DNA of 8,054 bases, from positions 1-8,054 of the forward strand of contig JAAYGJ010000262.1 in assembly GCA_012727745.1 (NCBI GenBank). Reading direction: 5' to 3'. This DNA comes from Clostridia bacterium. GTDB lineage: Bacteria > Bacillota > DSM-521 > Neomoorellales > Neomoorellaceae. Positions 1 through 5,653 of the stretch are shown piece after piece. Position numbers and translations under genes: made by a program. Under the pieces are notes generated by a model. It searched no databases. It was not told the DNA's origin and worked only from the letters and a program-made list of their open reading frames with translations. Position 1 is the stretch's first letter. Each line of letters begins with the position of its first letter.

Positions 1-171
1 AAAGATATAAAGGAGGGTAAATCTCACCTGGTTATTGCTATTGGTTGCACCGGAGGCCAGCATCGTTCCGTAACCCTGGCCAATAAACTGGGCGAACTTC
101 TGCGAGGTGATGAATACGATATAATTGTTAAGCATCGCGATGTTATCCAGCCTTCGACTTCTCTATATTAA
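1..171 (+). CDS. rapZ: RapZ (YvcJ) nucleotide-binding protein, 3' end only
   Basis: This is the last 56 codons of an open frame that enters from the left edge and stops with TAA at 169-171. The visible tail carries the RapZ C-terminal signature: a hydrophobic strand (HLVIAIGCTGG), then QHRSV, and near the end VKHRDV. In the family this C-terminal domain follows an N-terminal P-loop ATP/GTPase domain, which lies outside the window. In E. coli RapZ controls glucosamine-6-phosphate synthase through small RNAs; the Bacillus homologue YvcJ is a nucleotide-hydrolysing protein linked to competence. The role in this organism is unknown. Its position just before yvcK and whiA is the standard Firmicutes order and supports the call independently. 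Only about a fifth of the usual ~290-residue protein is visible, so nothing can be said about the Walker motifs. Confidence 0.93.
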   Translation, partial: KDIKEGKSHLVIAIGCTGGQHRSVTLANKLGELLRGDEYDIIVKHRDVIQPSTSLY

Positions 172-245
172 AGGGTGCAAGCTAAAAAGGACTATAAATG
201 CTTTCCTCTGCTGACTTACTGTAAAAAATGCTTGTTAAATTTCCA

Positions 246-251
246 GGGAGG
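246..251 (+). promoter_or_regulatory. Ribosome binding site fixing the TTG start of yvcK
   Basis: GGGAGG (inside AGGGAGGG, 245-252) ends 7-8 bases before a TTG at 260. The nearby ATG at about 270 is in another frame, so the ribosome binding site and frame together choose TTG as the start codon. Confidence 0.75.
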
Positions 252-259
252 GCTGCAGG

Positions 260-1591
260 TTGGCTTTAAAATGGCTGTATCCCGGTTTGAAGCTTAAACG
301 CTGGCTGGTGCTGGTGACCCTGGGCTTATTTTTACTTGTTACCGGGCTGACAATTATCTTTGATGTTACCATCTGGGCTTTTGCCGAAAAAGCTGTCAGC
401 TGGTTTATCCTCCACACACTCGGTTCGCCTTTGCTGGGAGGACTGCTGGTTTCAGGCCTGGGACTGGCCCTGATAGTCTTTGGCATCCAGCGCCTGGCCA
501 GTGCGCTTATTCAAGTGTTAAGGCCGGGAAACAGTGGCAACCTGTGGCAACTTTTTTATCGGCGCCAGTATCTTGCTAAAGGACCTCGCCTGGTAGCTAT
601 TGGCGGGGGGACGGGGCTGTCGGTGTTACTTCGGGGGTTGAAGAGCTATAGCCATAACCTGACTGCTATTGTTACCGTGGCTGACGATGGCGGCAGTTCT
701 GGACGTCTGCGCCAGGAGTTAAACATCCCGCCGCCGGGCGATATTCGTAACTGCCTGGTAGCTCTGGCTGATACAGAGAAGCTGATGGAGGACCTTTTTA
801 ATTATCGTTTTCGGCAGGGAGAAGGGTTGGTCGGCCACAATCTGGGGAACCTTTTGCTGGCGGCAATGATAGATATGGTTGGCGATCTGGACCAGGCGAT
901 CCAGGAAATGGCCCGGGTCCTGGCCATCGGTGGGCGCGTTATTCCGTCTACAACCAGTCAGGTTGTTCTGGGAGCGGAGATGGCTGATGGCAGTTTTGTT
1001 TATGGGGAAAGTAGTATCCCGGCTGCAGGCAAACGGATAAAAAGAGTGTTTCTCCAGCCCGAAGATTGTCGGCCACCGGCAGCAGCCCTGGAAGCCATAG
1101 CTAACGCTGATGCCGTTATTATCGGTCCTGGCAGCCTTTATACCAGCATCATGCCCAACTTGCTGGTGCGGGAGCTGGCCGAAGCTGTGCGTAGCACTAA
1201 AGCACCAGTATTCTATGTTGCTAATATAATGACCCAACCGGGAGAGACGGATGGCTATACGGTAGCCGATCATCTCCAGGCCATTATCGATCACTGCGGG
1301 CCGGGGATGGTGGATACGGTTATCGCCCATAATGGACCTATATCAAGGGCCGCTCGCCACCGCTACAGTGAAAAAGGCGCCCGGCCGGTGATGATCAACC
1401 GTCCGGCCCTGGCCAAAATGGGTGTCAAACTGTGCCAGAGCTGGCTGGTTGACGAAAGCTTGCTGGTAAGGCACCATTCTGACCGCCTTGCGGCTTTAAT
1501 TATGGAACAAGTTTACCAGTATCATTTACATTCATGGCGGCCCCAAAAGTTGCTCTACTTTTTTCATAAAAAGTTTAGCAGTTTAAATTAA
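260..1591 (+). CDS. yvcK: YvcK/GluM gluconeogenesis factor, CofD-like, with N-terminal membrane anchor
   Basis: This 443-residue protein belongs to the YvcK/CofD-like family. Family members are needed for growth on gluconeogenic substrates and for normal cell-wall synthesis, and the Bacillus and Mycobacterium proteins bind UDP-sugars. Visible motifs are GGGTGL (115-120, nucleotide-binding start of the Rossmann-like core), ADDGGSSGRLR (141-151), PPGDIRN (158-164), GHNLGN (192-197), GPGSLYTS (289-296) and NIMTQPGETDGY (322-333). About 105 residues precede the core and contain two hydrophobic helices (about 14-36 and 55-77), so the enzyme-like domain is probably tethered to the inner face of the membrane. 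The B. subtilis protein is about 317 residues and lacks this extension; I recall longer membrane-anchored forms from clostridia. The start is TTG with a good ribosome binding site. It sits 88 bases after rapZ and 61 before whiA with no terminator, so it is probably cotranscribed with both. Confidence 0.95.
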   Translation: MALKWLYPGLKLKRWLVLVTLGLFLLVTGLTIIFDVTIWAFAEKAVSWFILHTLGSPLLGGLLVSGLGLALIVFGIQRLASALIQVLRPGNSGNLWQLFYRRQYLAKGPRLVAIGGGTGLSVLLRGLKSYSHNLTAIVTVADDGGSSGRLRQELNIPPPGDIRNCLVALADTEKLMEDLFNYRFRQGEGLVGHNLGNLLLAAMIDMVGDLDQAIQEMARVLAIGGRVIPSTTSQVVLGAEMADGSFVYGESSIPAAGKRIKRVFLQPEDCRPPAAALEAIANADAVIIGPGSLYTSIMPNLLVRELAEAVRSTKAPVFYVANIMTQPGETDGYTVADHLQAIIDHCGPGMVDTVIAHNGPISRAARHRYSEKGARPVMINRPALAKMGVKLCQSWLVDESLLVRHHSDRLAALIMEQVYQYHLHSWRPQKLLYFFHKKFSSLN

Positions 1592-1652
1592 AACAGCTGG
1601 CCGCTGTGATGGTGCATCTAAGATGGGAAAAATGTCTGCGGGAGATGATTAG

Positions 1653-2591
1653 ATGGCGCTATCGTTTTCTTTGCAAACCAAAGAAGAGCTAGCGCGAATT
1701 AAGAGCCGGCGGCGCTGCTGCCGCCAGGCTGAATTGACTGCTTGCTTGCGCCTGGGTAACTTGCCGGTTATGGGGGAGGCTAAAGTAATCTTGCTGGCCA
1801 GTCCCCATGCCGTCCTAGCCAGAAATGTATACATCCTGGCTAAAGAATTGATGGAGATGCCGGTTAAAATTACCGCCAGGCGCAGGAATAGTAATGGCAG
1901 GACGATTTTTAAAGTTACAGCAAATGCTGCTGAGCAAAATGTGCAGGATTGGCTGGCGGCCAGGAAAGAGGTGCCGCAGCGCCAGTGCTGCCAGGCAGCT
2001 TATTTGCGCGGCGCTTTCCTGGTCAACGGCTCTGTTAATAAACCCTCTGGGAATCACCATTTGGAATACGTGATAAGCAAAGAAAAAGAAGCAGAAGCCA
2101 CCCGCTTGCAGTTATTAATGCAGCAGCAGCAATTGCAGCCGCGTCTCAGCAGGCGGAAACGGGGTTTTGTTCTGTACTTAAAGGACAGCGAGCAAATTGT
2201 GCGGGCCTTAAGCCTGATGGGGGCCCATAATGCGGTACTGGCTTACGAAGACGTTCTGGTCTATAAAGATATGCGCAACCGTATTAACCGCCTGGTGAAT
2301 TGTGATACGGCGAATTTGAGCAAAACTGTGGAGACCGGCCTGCGTCAGGCAGAAAACATCCGCTACCTGTTAAAAAATGTAGGCTGGGAGACAATACCCG
2401 CTAACCTGCAAGAAATAGCGGCTTTACGTCTGCAACACCCGGAAGCGAGCCTGAAAGAACTTGGGCAAATGCTTGTGCCGCCGCTGAGCAAGTCAGGAGT
2501 AAATCACCGATTGCGGCGCCTGGAGTTATTGACCAACAGGATTAAGGAACAAAAGCAGAGCGCTAGCGCTAAAGCTAGCTACTCTAAGTAA
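1653..2591 (+). CDS. whiA: WhiA sporulation/division regulator-like DNA-binding protein
   Basis: This 312-residue WhiA is full length for the family. The N-terminal part is the degenerate LAGLIDADG homing-endonuclease-like fold; the motif GAFLVNGSVNKPSGNHHLE (120-138) is characteristic, and catalytic nuclease residues are normally lost in this family. NCDTANLSKTV (216-226) marks the linker, and a helix-turn-helix follows at about 252-293, ending LSKSGVNHRLRRLE. In Streptomyces WhiA switches on sporulation division genes; in Bacillus it binds DNA and affects division and chromosome segregation without clear classical regulation. The ATG at 1653 has GGGAG at 1640-1644, eight bases upstream. The gene follows yvcK by 61 bases, as expected. 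The C-terminal tail (about 300-312) is a low-complexity Ser/Ala/Lys stretch and is probably flexible. Confidence 0.95.
   Translation: MALSFSLQTKEELARIKSRRRCCRQAELTACLRLGNLPVMGEAKVILLASPHAVLARNVYILAKELMEMPVKITARRRNSNGRTIFKVTANAAEQNVQDWLAARKEVPQRQCCQAAYLRGAFLVNGSVNKPSGNHHLEYVISKEKEAEATRLQLLMQQQQLQPRLSRRKRGFVLYLKDSEQIVRALSLMGAHNAVLAYEDVLVYKDMRNRINRLVNCDTANLSKTVETGLRQAENIRYLLKNVGWETIPANLQEIAALRLQHPEASLKELGQMLVPPLSKSGVNHRLRRLELLTNRIKEQKQSASAKASYSK
2559..2580. repeat. Two adjacent GCTAGC-centred palindromes in the whiA tail
   Basis: AGCGCTAGCGCT (2559-2570) is a perfect 12-base palindrome, followed after two bases by the perfect 8-base palindrome AGCTAGCT (2573-2580). They lie in the codons for the disordered Ser/Ala/Lys tail of WhiA, where the protein sequence is little constrained. 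They could form small hairpins in the mRNA or be chance products of GCT/AGC codon use. Confidence 0.45.
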
Positions 2592-2610
2592 GGTAGCGGC
2601 GGGGTATTCA

Positions 2611-2637
2611 CTGCCTGGTAGCTAAGGTGACAGGCAG
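2611..2637 (+). repeat. Inverted repeat able to form a hairpin after whiA
   Basis: CTGCCTG (2611-2617) and CAGGCAG (2631-2637) are perfect 7-base complements separated by 13 bases. The hairpin would start 19 bases after the whiA stop. No run of T follows, so it is not a classical intrinsic terminator; it could protect the 3' end of a processed whiA mRNA or be part of a leader for the next gene. Confidence 0.5.
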
Positions 2638-2677
2638 CCAGACTGTAGTGTTTGGGGGCAGCAACAGTGAACAAGTT

Positions 2678-2719
2678 TTGGCCGTTGGCCGACTGCTCTC
2701 TTCCGGAGCAAGTTGGCCG
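2678..2719 (+). repeat. Three direct copies of TTGGCCG in the acyltransferase leader
   Basis: TTGGCCG occurs at 2678-2684, immediately again at 2685-2691, and at 2713-2719. The first and third copies are each preceded by CAAGT, so a slightly larger unit (CAAGTT with TTGGCCG) is repeated. A short stem, TGCTC/GAGCA, lies between the second and third copies. Function is unknown. Confidence 0.5.
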
Positions 2720-2730
2720 GTATTACTATC

Positions 2731-2736
2731 GGAGGT
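2731..2736 (+). promoter_or_regulatory. Ribosome binding site fixing the ATG start of the acyltransferase
   Basis: GGAGGT lies six bases before the ATG at 2743. The frame also extends upstream to a TTG at 2713, but that would place this near-perfect site inside the coding region and has no such site of its own, so ATG 2743 is preferred. Confidence 0.85.
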
Positions 2737-2742
2737 AACAAT

Positions 2743-3270
2743 ATGCGCCGTTTGCAGACTTATCCCGTCCATAACAATAACAGCATGGCTTACTGGCGGC
2801 AAGTGGCGCCTTTATGGCGGGTTGCCTGGAATTTCATTTGGCTGACGATCAGCCGCTTTTTACCCTGGTTGCGTTTAAAAAGCTGGCTCTTGCGTCGCCT
2901 GGTAGGTATGGATGTAGACCCCACCGCAGCAGTGGGGGTGATGGTGATGCCTGACTTATTGCGGCCCGATCTTATCCGCATTGGCCCGCAGAGCATCATC
3001 GGCTACAATGCTACCATTTTAACCCATGAATTTTTGCCCCGGGCTTACCGTCTGGGCCCAGTTGAAATTGGGGCCTGGGTGCTAATCGGGGCCAATGCTA
3101 CTATTTTACCCGGGGTAAGCATTGGCACAGGGGCTATTGTTGGCGCCGGGGCGGTAGTTACCAGGGATGTTCCGGCAGGGGCAGTAGTTGCTGGAGTACC
3201 GGCACGGGTAATTGGCTGGGCGGAAGCCAGCGGCGCTTGTGTGAAAGGAATGGAGTTGTGTGAGGAGTAA
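2743..3270 (+). CDS. Left-handed beta-helix (hexapeptide repeat) acyltransferase
   Basis: This 175-residue protein belongs to the broad family of CysE/NodL/WbbJ-like acyltransferases, which transfer acetyl or other acyl groups from CoA to sugars or amino acids. The first ~55 residues are an aromatic- and Arg-rich helical region (NFIWLTISRFLPWLRLKSWLLRR at 30-52) that could lie on or dip into the membrane. Hexapeptide-repeat coils run from about 60 to 155: AAVGVMVMP, IGPQSIIGYNATIL, VLIGANATILPGVSIGTGAIVGAGAVV, ending RDVPAGAVVAGVPARVIG (141-158), the usual acetyltransferase finish. His95 in ILTHEF is the likely catalytic base by family analogy, and the active enzyme would be a trimer. The acceptor is not readable; a cell-surface sugar is a guess from the wall-related neighbours. 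The stop codon lies inside the ribosome binding region of the next gene, so translation is probably coupled. Confidence 0.88.
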   Translation: MRRLQTYPVHNNNSMAYWRQVAPLWRVAWNFIWLTISRFLPWLRLKSWLLRRLVGMDVDPTAAVGVMVMPDLLRPDLIRIGPQSIIGYNATILTHEFLPRAYRLGPVEIGAWVLIGANATILPGVSIGTGAIVGAGAVVTRDVPAGAVVAGVPARVIGWAEASGACVKGMELCEE

Positions 3271-3271
3271 T

Positions 3272-3925
3272 ATGGTTAGAGGACATAGTTTCCAGTTAGG
3301 CAGCTTTTTAGCTTGGGCCAAAGGCTTACTCTGGGATAACCCCCATCAAAGCTGGTTTTTAGTTATACTGGTGATAATTAATGCTCTGGGGTCCCTCTAC
3401 GGGTATTACTGGTACCGGGACCAGTTAAGCAGCACACCATTGATATGGTGGCCTTTTACCCCGGACAGCCCCTTGTCCACAACTCTATTTGCCCTGGCTC
3501 TGACCCTGGCAATCTGGCGAAAGGAGAATAATCTTTTTCGACTAATCGCCGCAACAGCAGTTATTAAATATGGCCTCTGGGCAGTAGTTTTAATTAGCGA
3601 TTACTGGTTAGGCGGAGCCAGAATTGAACTGGTGGAAGCAGGCTTGTGGTTATCCCACCTGGGGATGTTTGTGGAAGGTATAATCTTTATCCGCCACTGG
3701 GCCTTTTCTTATATCGATTTGGTTGTGGTTAGTTGCTGGTTATTACTTAATGATTTTATTGATTATGCCCTGGGATGGCACCCGTACCTGTTCCGCGCTG
3801 ATCAGTATAACCTGGCTTTATTAACGGCTGTCAGTCTGAGTTTGTTGCTGACTGCTTACCTGGTATTAGTTGCAAAATACTCATCGCGGCAGGAAAAAAG
3901 CTTATCAAGAAGAATATATACATAA
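3272..3925 (+). CDS. DUF1405 (YpjA-like) multi-pass membrane protein
   Basis: A 217-residue integral membrane protein of unknown function. The stretch NALGSLYGYYWYRDQLSSTP (37-56), followed by FTPDSPLSTTLFAL (62-75), is the signature I associate with DUF1405, the family of Bacillus YpjA. Hydrophobic segments lie at about 28-46, 68-82, 92-109, 124-141, 147-166 and 181-203, suggesting six membrane spans with a basic C-terminal tail (SSRQEKSLSRR). Two starts are possible. ATG 3272 has GAGGAG at 3262-3267 with a short four-base gap. GTG 3260, four codons upstream, would overlap the acyltransferase by 11 bases and has AAAGGA about ten bases ahead. I chose ATG. Either way the gene abuts the acyltransferase and is almost certainly cotranscribed. 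No biochemical role can be assigned. Confidence 0.82.
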   Translation: MVRGHSFQLGSFLAWAKGLLWDNPHQSWFLVILVIINALGSLYGYYWYRDQLSSTPLIWWPFTPDSPLSTTLFALALTLAIWRKENNLFRLIAATAVIKYGLWAVVLISDYWLGGARIELVEAGLWLSHLGMFVEGIIFIRHWAFSYIDLVVVSCWLLLNDFIDYALGWHPYLFRADQYNLALLTAVSLSLLLTAYLVLVAKYSSRQEKSLSRRIYT

Positions 3926-3977
3926 AGTAAGATTTATATTTTTTAGTGAATTGTGGTTAAAGGGGGAAGAGAGTGTT

Positions 3978-5363
3978 ATGCAACCGAGTATTAACCTAAG
4001 CCTGCAGCAGACCCAGAAGCTAATCATAACGCCGGAATTGCGTCAGGCTATTGTAATTTTACAGCTCTCATCCCTGGAGTTGGACAACTATATCCAACAT
4101 GAACTACAGGAAAACCCCTTGCTTGAGGTGCGCGATGACGGAGAGGTTGCTGCTGCCGGCACCCAGGAAGATAACGAGGTTTATGATATTGACTGGCAGG
4201 AATATTTCGCCGACGGCAGTGATTTGGGCTATATCATGGCTTCTGCCCGAGAGGTACCCAGGGAATGGAATCAAGATAACTACCTTACCGGCCAGACAAC
4301 CTTGCGGGATCACCTGATGTTGCAGCTCAAAGTAGCGGCAACAAATCAAAGGGAGCTAAATATCGGTTCTTACTTAATTGGCAACCTGGACAATAACGGC
4401 TACCTGCGGATAAGTATAAAAGAAGCAGCCTCTCACCTGAAAGAAAGCCAGGATACCGTTTGGCGGGTACTGCAATTAATCCAGCAGTTTGACCCGCCCG
4501 GGGTCGGAGCACGCAACCTGGTAGAATGTTTGCTTTTGCAAATGAAGCAGCGCGCTGGTGCCCCGCCGGGGACGGAGAAGATTATCCGTAGTTATTTAAA
4601 AGATGTAGCCGAGGGACGGATGAGTTATATTGCCCGCAGTTTGGCCCTCGACCTGGTTGACGTCCAGGCGGCGGTAGATTATATACGCTCGCTAGACCCT
4701 AAACCGGGGCGTTCATTTGCCAGCGGGCCGGATAACAGCTATATTGTTCCCGATATCGTTATTGAACGGGTAGAGGGAGAATACGTTGTCCTGGTCAATG
4801 ACACAAGTATGCCCCGGTTGGGAATTAACCCCACTTACCAGATGCTAATGCGCCAGGGCGGCTTCTGCGACAAAGATACCCGCCGCTTTATTGAAAATAA
4901 ACTTAACGCGGCCGCCTGGCTGATCCGCAGTGTGGAGCAACGCCGCCTGACTATTTACCGTGTAGCATGTTGTTTGGCCAAAAAACAGCGAGAATTTTTA
5001 GACAAAGGTATCAGATACTTGAAGCCCTTAAATATGCGCCAGGTGGCCGAAGAACTGGGCATCCACGAATCAACAGTTAGCAGGGCCGTGGCGAACAAGT
5101 ATGTCCAGACACCGCAGGGAGTTTATGAACTAAAATTTTTCTTCGCTAATGGGTTTGAAAACAGGAACAGGGCTATGACGGCTGAATATATCAAGAGAAT
5201 AATTGCTACTGCTATTGAAGAGGAAGATGCTACCTGCCCCCTGACAGACAAACAAATTAAGGAGATATTAAAAGCACAGGATATTCACATCTCCCGACGA
5301 ACGGTGGCTAAATACCGTGATGAGCTCGGCATCCCGGCAGCCAGGAAACGGAAACGCTATTAA
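3978..5363 (+). CDS. rpoN: RNA polymerase sigma-54 factor (RpoN/SigL)
   Basis: This is a complete sigma-54 of 461 residues, within the normal family range. Region I is Gln/Leu-rich (SLQQTQKLIITPELRQAIVILQLSSLEL, then ENPLLE by residue 50) and contacts the activator ATPases and core polymerase. An acidic linker, region II, spans about 51-85. The core-binding domain follows and includes FDPPGVGARNL (171-181). A helix-turn-helix lies at 352-375 (NMRQVAEELGIHESTVSRAV), and the RpoN box SRRTVAKYRD (439-448) reads the -24 element; it differs from the common ARRTVAKYRE only at its ends. The frame is open back to 3870, inside DUF1405, but the first 36 codons there are unlike sigma-54. ATG 3978 starts the conserved region, with AGGGGG at 3961-3966 as a rather distant ribosome binding site. 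Two terminators follow, so it is the last gene of its unit. No activator gene is in the window. Confidence 0.97.
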   Translation: MQPSINLSLQQTQKLIITPELRQAIVILQLSSLELDNYIQHELQENPLLEVRDDGEVAAAGTQEDNEVYDIDWQEYFADGSDLGYIMASAREVPREWNQDNYLTGQTTLRDHLMLQLKVAATNQRELNIGSYLIGNLDNNGYLRISIKEAASHLKESQDTVWRVLQLIQQFDPPGVGARNLVECLLLQMKQRAGAPPGTEKIIRSYLKDVAEGRMSYIARSLALDLVDVQAAVDYIRSLDPKPGRSFASGPDNSYIVPDIVIERVEGEYVVLVNDTSMPRLGINPTYQMLMRQGGFCDKDTRRFIENKLNAAAWLIRSVEQRRLTIYRVACCLAKKQREFLDKGIRYLKPLNMRQVAEELGIHESTVSRAVANKYVQTPQGVYELKFFFANGFENRNRAMTAEYIKRIIATAIEEEDATCPLTDKQIKEILKAQDIHISRRTVAKYRDELGIPAARKRKRY

Positions 5364-5370
5364 GAAAGTA

Positions 5371-5417
5371 TAAAACCAGGCCCAGAACTAAAAATAAAAG
5401 GTCTGGTTTTAGTTTTT
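5371..5417 (+). terminator. Intrinsic terminator after rpoN
   Basis: TAAAACCAGGCC (5371-5382) pairs with GGTCTGGTTTTA (5400-5411): 12 pairs including one G-U, with a 17-base A-rich loop. A TTTTT run (5413-5417) follows. The stem starts eight bases after the rpoN stop, so this ends the rapZ-rpoN transcription unit. Confidence 0.85.
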
Positions 5418-5457
5418 GTTGTGGGTATACTTCCGAAATTATATTTGGCAAGGTTAT

Positions 5458-5489
5458 AACAGGCTCAGTAATAACGCAGCCTGTTTTTT
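5458..5489 (+). terminator. Second intrinsic terminator after rpoN
   Basis: AACAGGCT (5458-5465) pairs with AGCCTGTT (5478-5485) around a 12-base loop, running into TTTTTT (5484-5489). It lies about 40 bases after the first terminator with no gene between, so it is either a backup or the end of a short separate transcript. Confidence 0.85.
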
Positions 5490-5542
5490 ATTGGCGAGCG
5501 AGAGAAAAAAATTTCATAAAACCAAGGTATAGAAAGAAGGAA

Positions 5543-5621
5543 TATTTCGCCTTATGCAGAATAGTATAATTGCAACGAAATAAATTTTAGCAGAATGGCA
5601 TATTAGGACGAAATTAATTTA
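5543..5621. promoter_or_regulatory. Candidate operator: CGAAAT elements around the regulator promoter
   Basis: Three copies of a CGAAAT core surround the predicted promoter: inverted at 5543-5549 (TATTTCG), direct at 5575-5589 (ACGAAATAAATTTTA) and direct at 5608-5621 (ACGAAATTAATTTA). The cores are about 32-33 bases apart, close to three helical turns. The last copy contains the perfect palindrome AAATTAATTT. The first overlaps the -35 position and the second overlaps the expected transcription start, the usual places for a repressor. A further CGAAATTA lies at 5434-5441 between the terminators. RpiR-type regulators often recognise AT-rich GAAA...TTTC palindromes, so autoregulation by the downstream gene is plausible; it is inferred, not shown. 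Confidence 0.45.
5565..5570 (+). promoter_or_regulatory. Probable sigma-A promoter -10 box for the SIS regulator operon
   Basis: A perfect TATAAT lies at 5565-5570, about 85 bases before the regulator's start codon and downstream of both terminators. The region 16-18 bases upstream (about 5541-5548, AATATTTC) does not match TTGACA, so the -35 is poor and the promoter may be weak or need an activator. Transcription would start near 5577. Confidence 0.55.
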
Positions 5622-5653
5622 CACAACATATTTCTGGAATGGAGTTTAGAATT

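Larger units (their letters stand above)
2592..2742 (+). other. Gene-free stretch between whiA and the acyltransferase
   Basis: These 151 bases hold no protein I can support. In Bacillus this position is occupied by crh, an HPr-like regulator; no HPr-like sequence can be seen here in any forward frame. An open frame from GTG at 2627 runs into the acyltransferase gene in another frame, has no ribosome binding site, and its product resembles nothing I know. What is present is an inverted repeat (2611-2637), three copies of TTGGCCG (2678-2719), and the ribosome binding site of the next gene. I see no T-tract terminator and no convincing promoter. Confidence 0.6.

Noticed and set aside
172..259. 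Promoter upstream of yvcK (TATAAA at 193-198)
   Set aside because: No -35 match lies at the right distance, and the gene fits as an internal member of the rapZ-yvcK-whiA unit.
719..1330. Long open frame (203 codons) on the minus strand inside yvcK
   Set aside because: It lies fully antisense to a strongly supported gene, and its product is rich in His/Cys/Asn without any recognisable domain, as expected from a reverse-frame shadow.
1593..1607. Small perfect hairpin ACAGC/GCTGT between yvcK and whiA as a terminator
   Set aside because: The stem has only five pairs and no T-run follows; read-through into whiA is expected from the conserved operon order.
2627..2845. Forward open frame of 72 codons after whiA
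   Set aside because: It starts with GTG without a ribosome binding site, overlaps the acyltransferase in a different frame, and shows no known motif.
3100..3150. Possible sigma-54 promoter (TTGGCAC) near 3123, sought because rpoN is present
   Set aside because: The required GC of the -12 element is not at the correct spacing. Other TGGCA or TTGGCA matches that I checked (3775, 4385, 5446, 5596) fail the same test.
3870..3977. N-terminal extension of rpoN by 36 codons
   Set aside because: The frame is open, but the residues overlap the DUF1405 gene and do not resemble sigma-54, whose conserved region I starts at ATG 3978.
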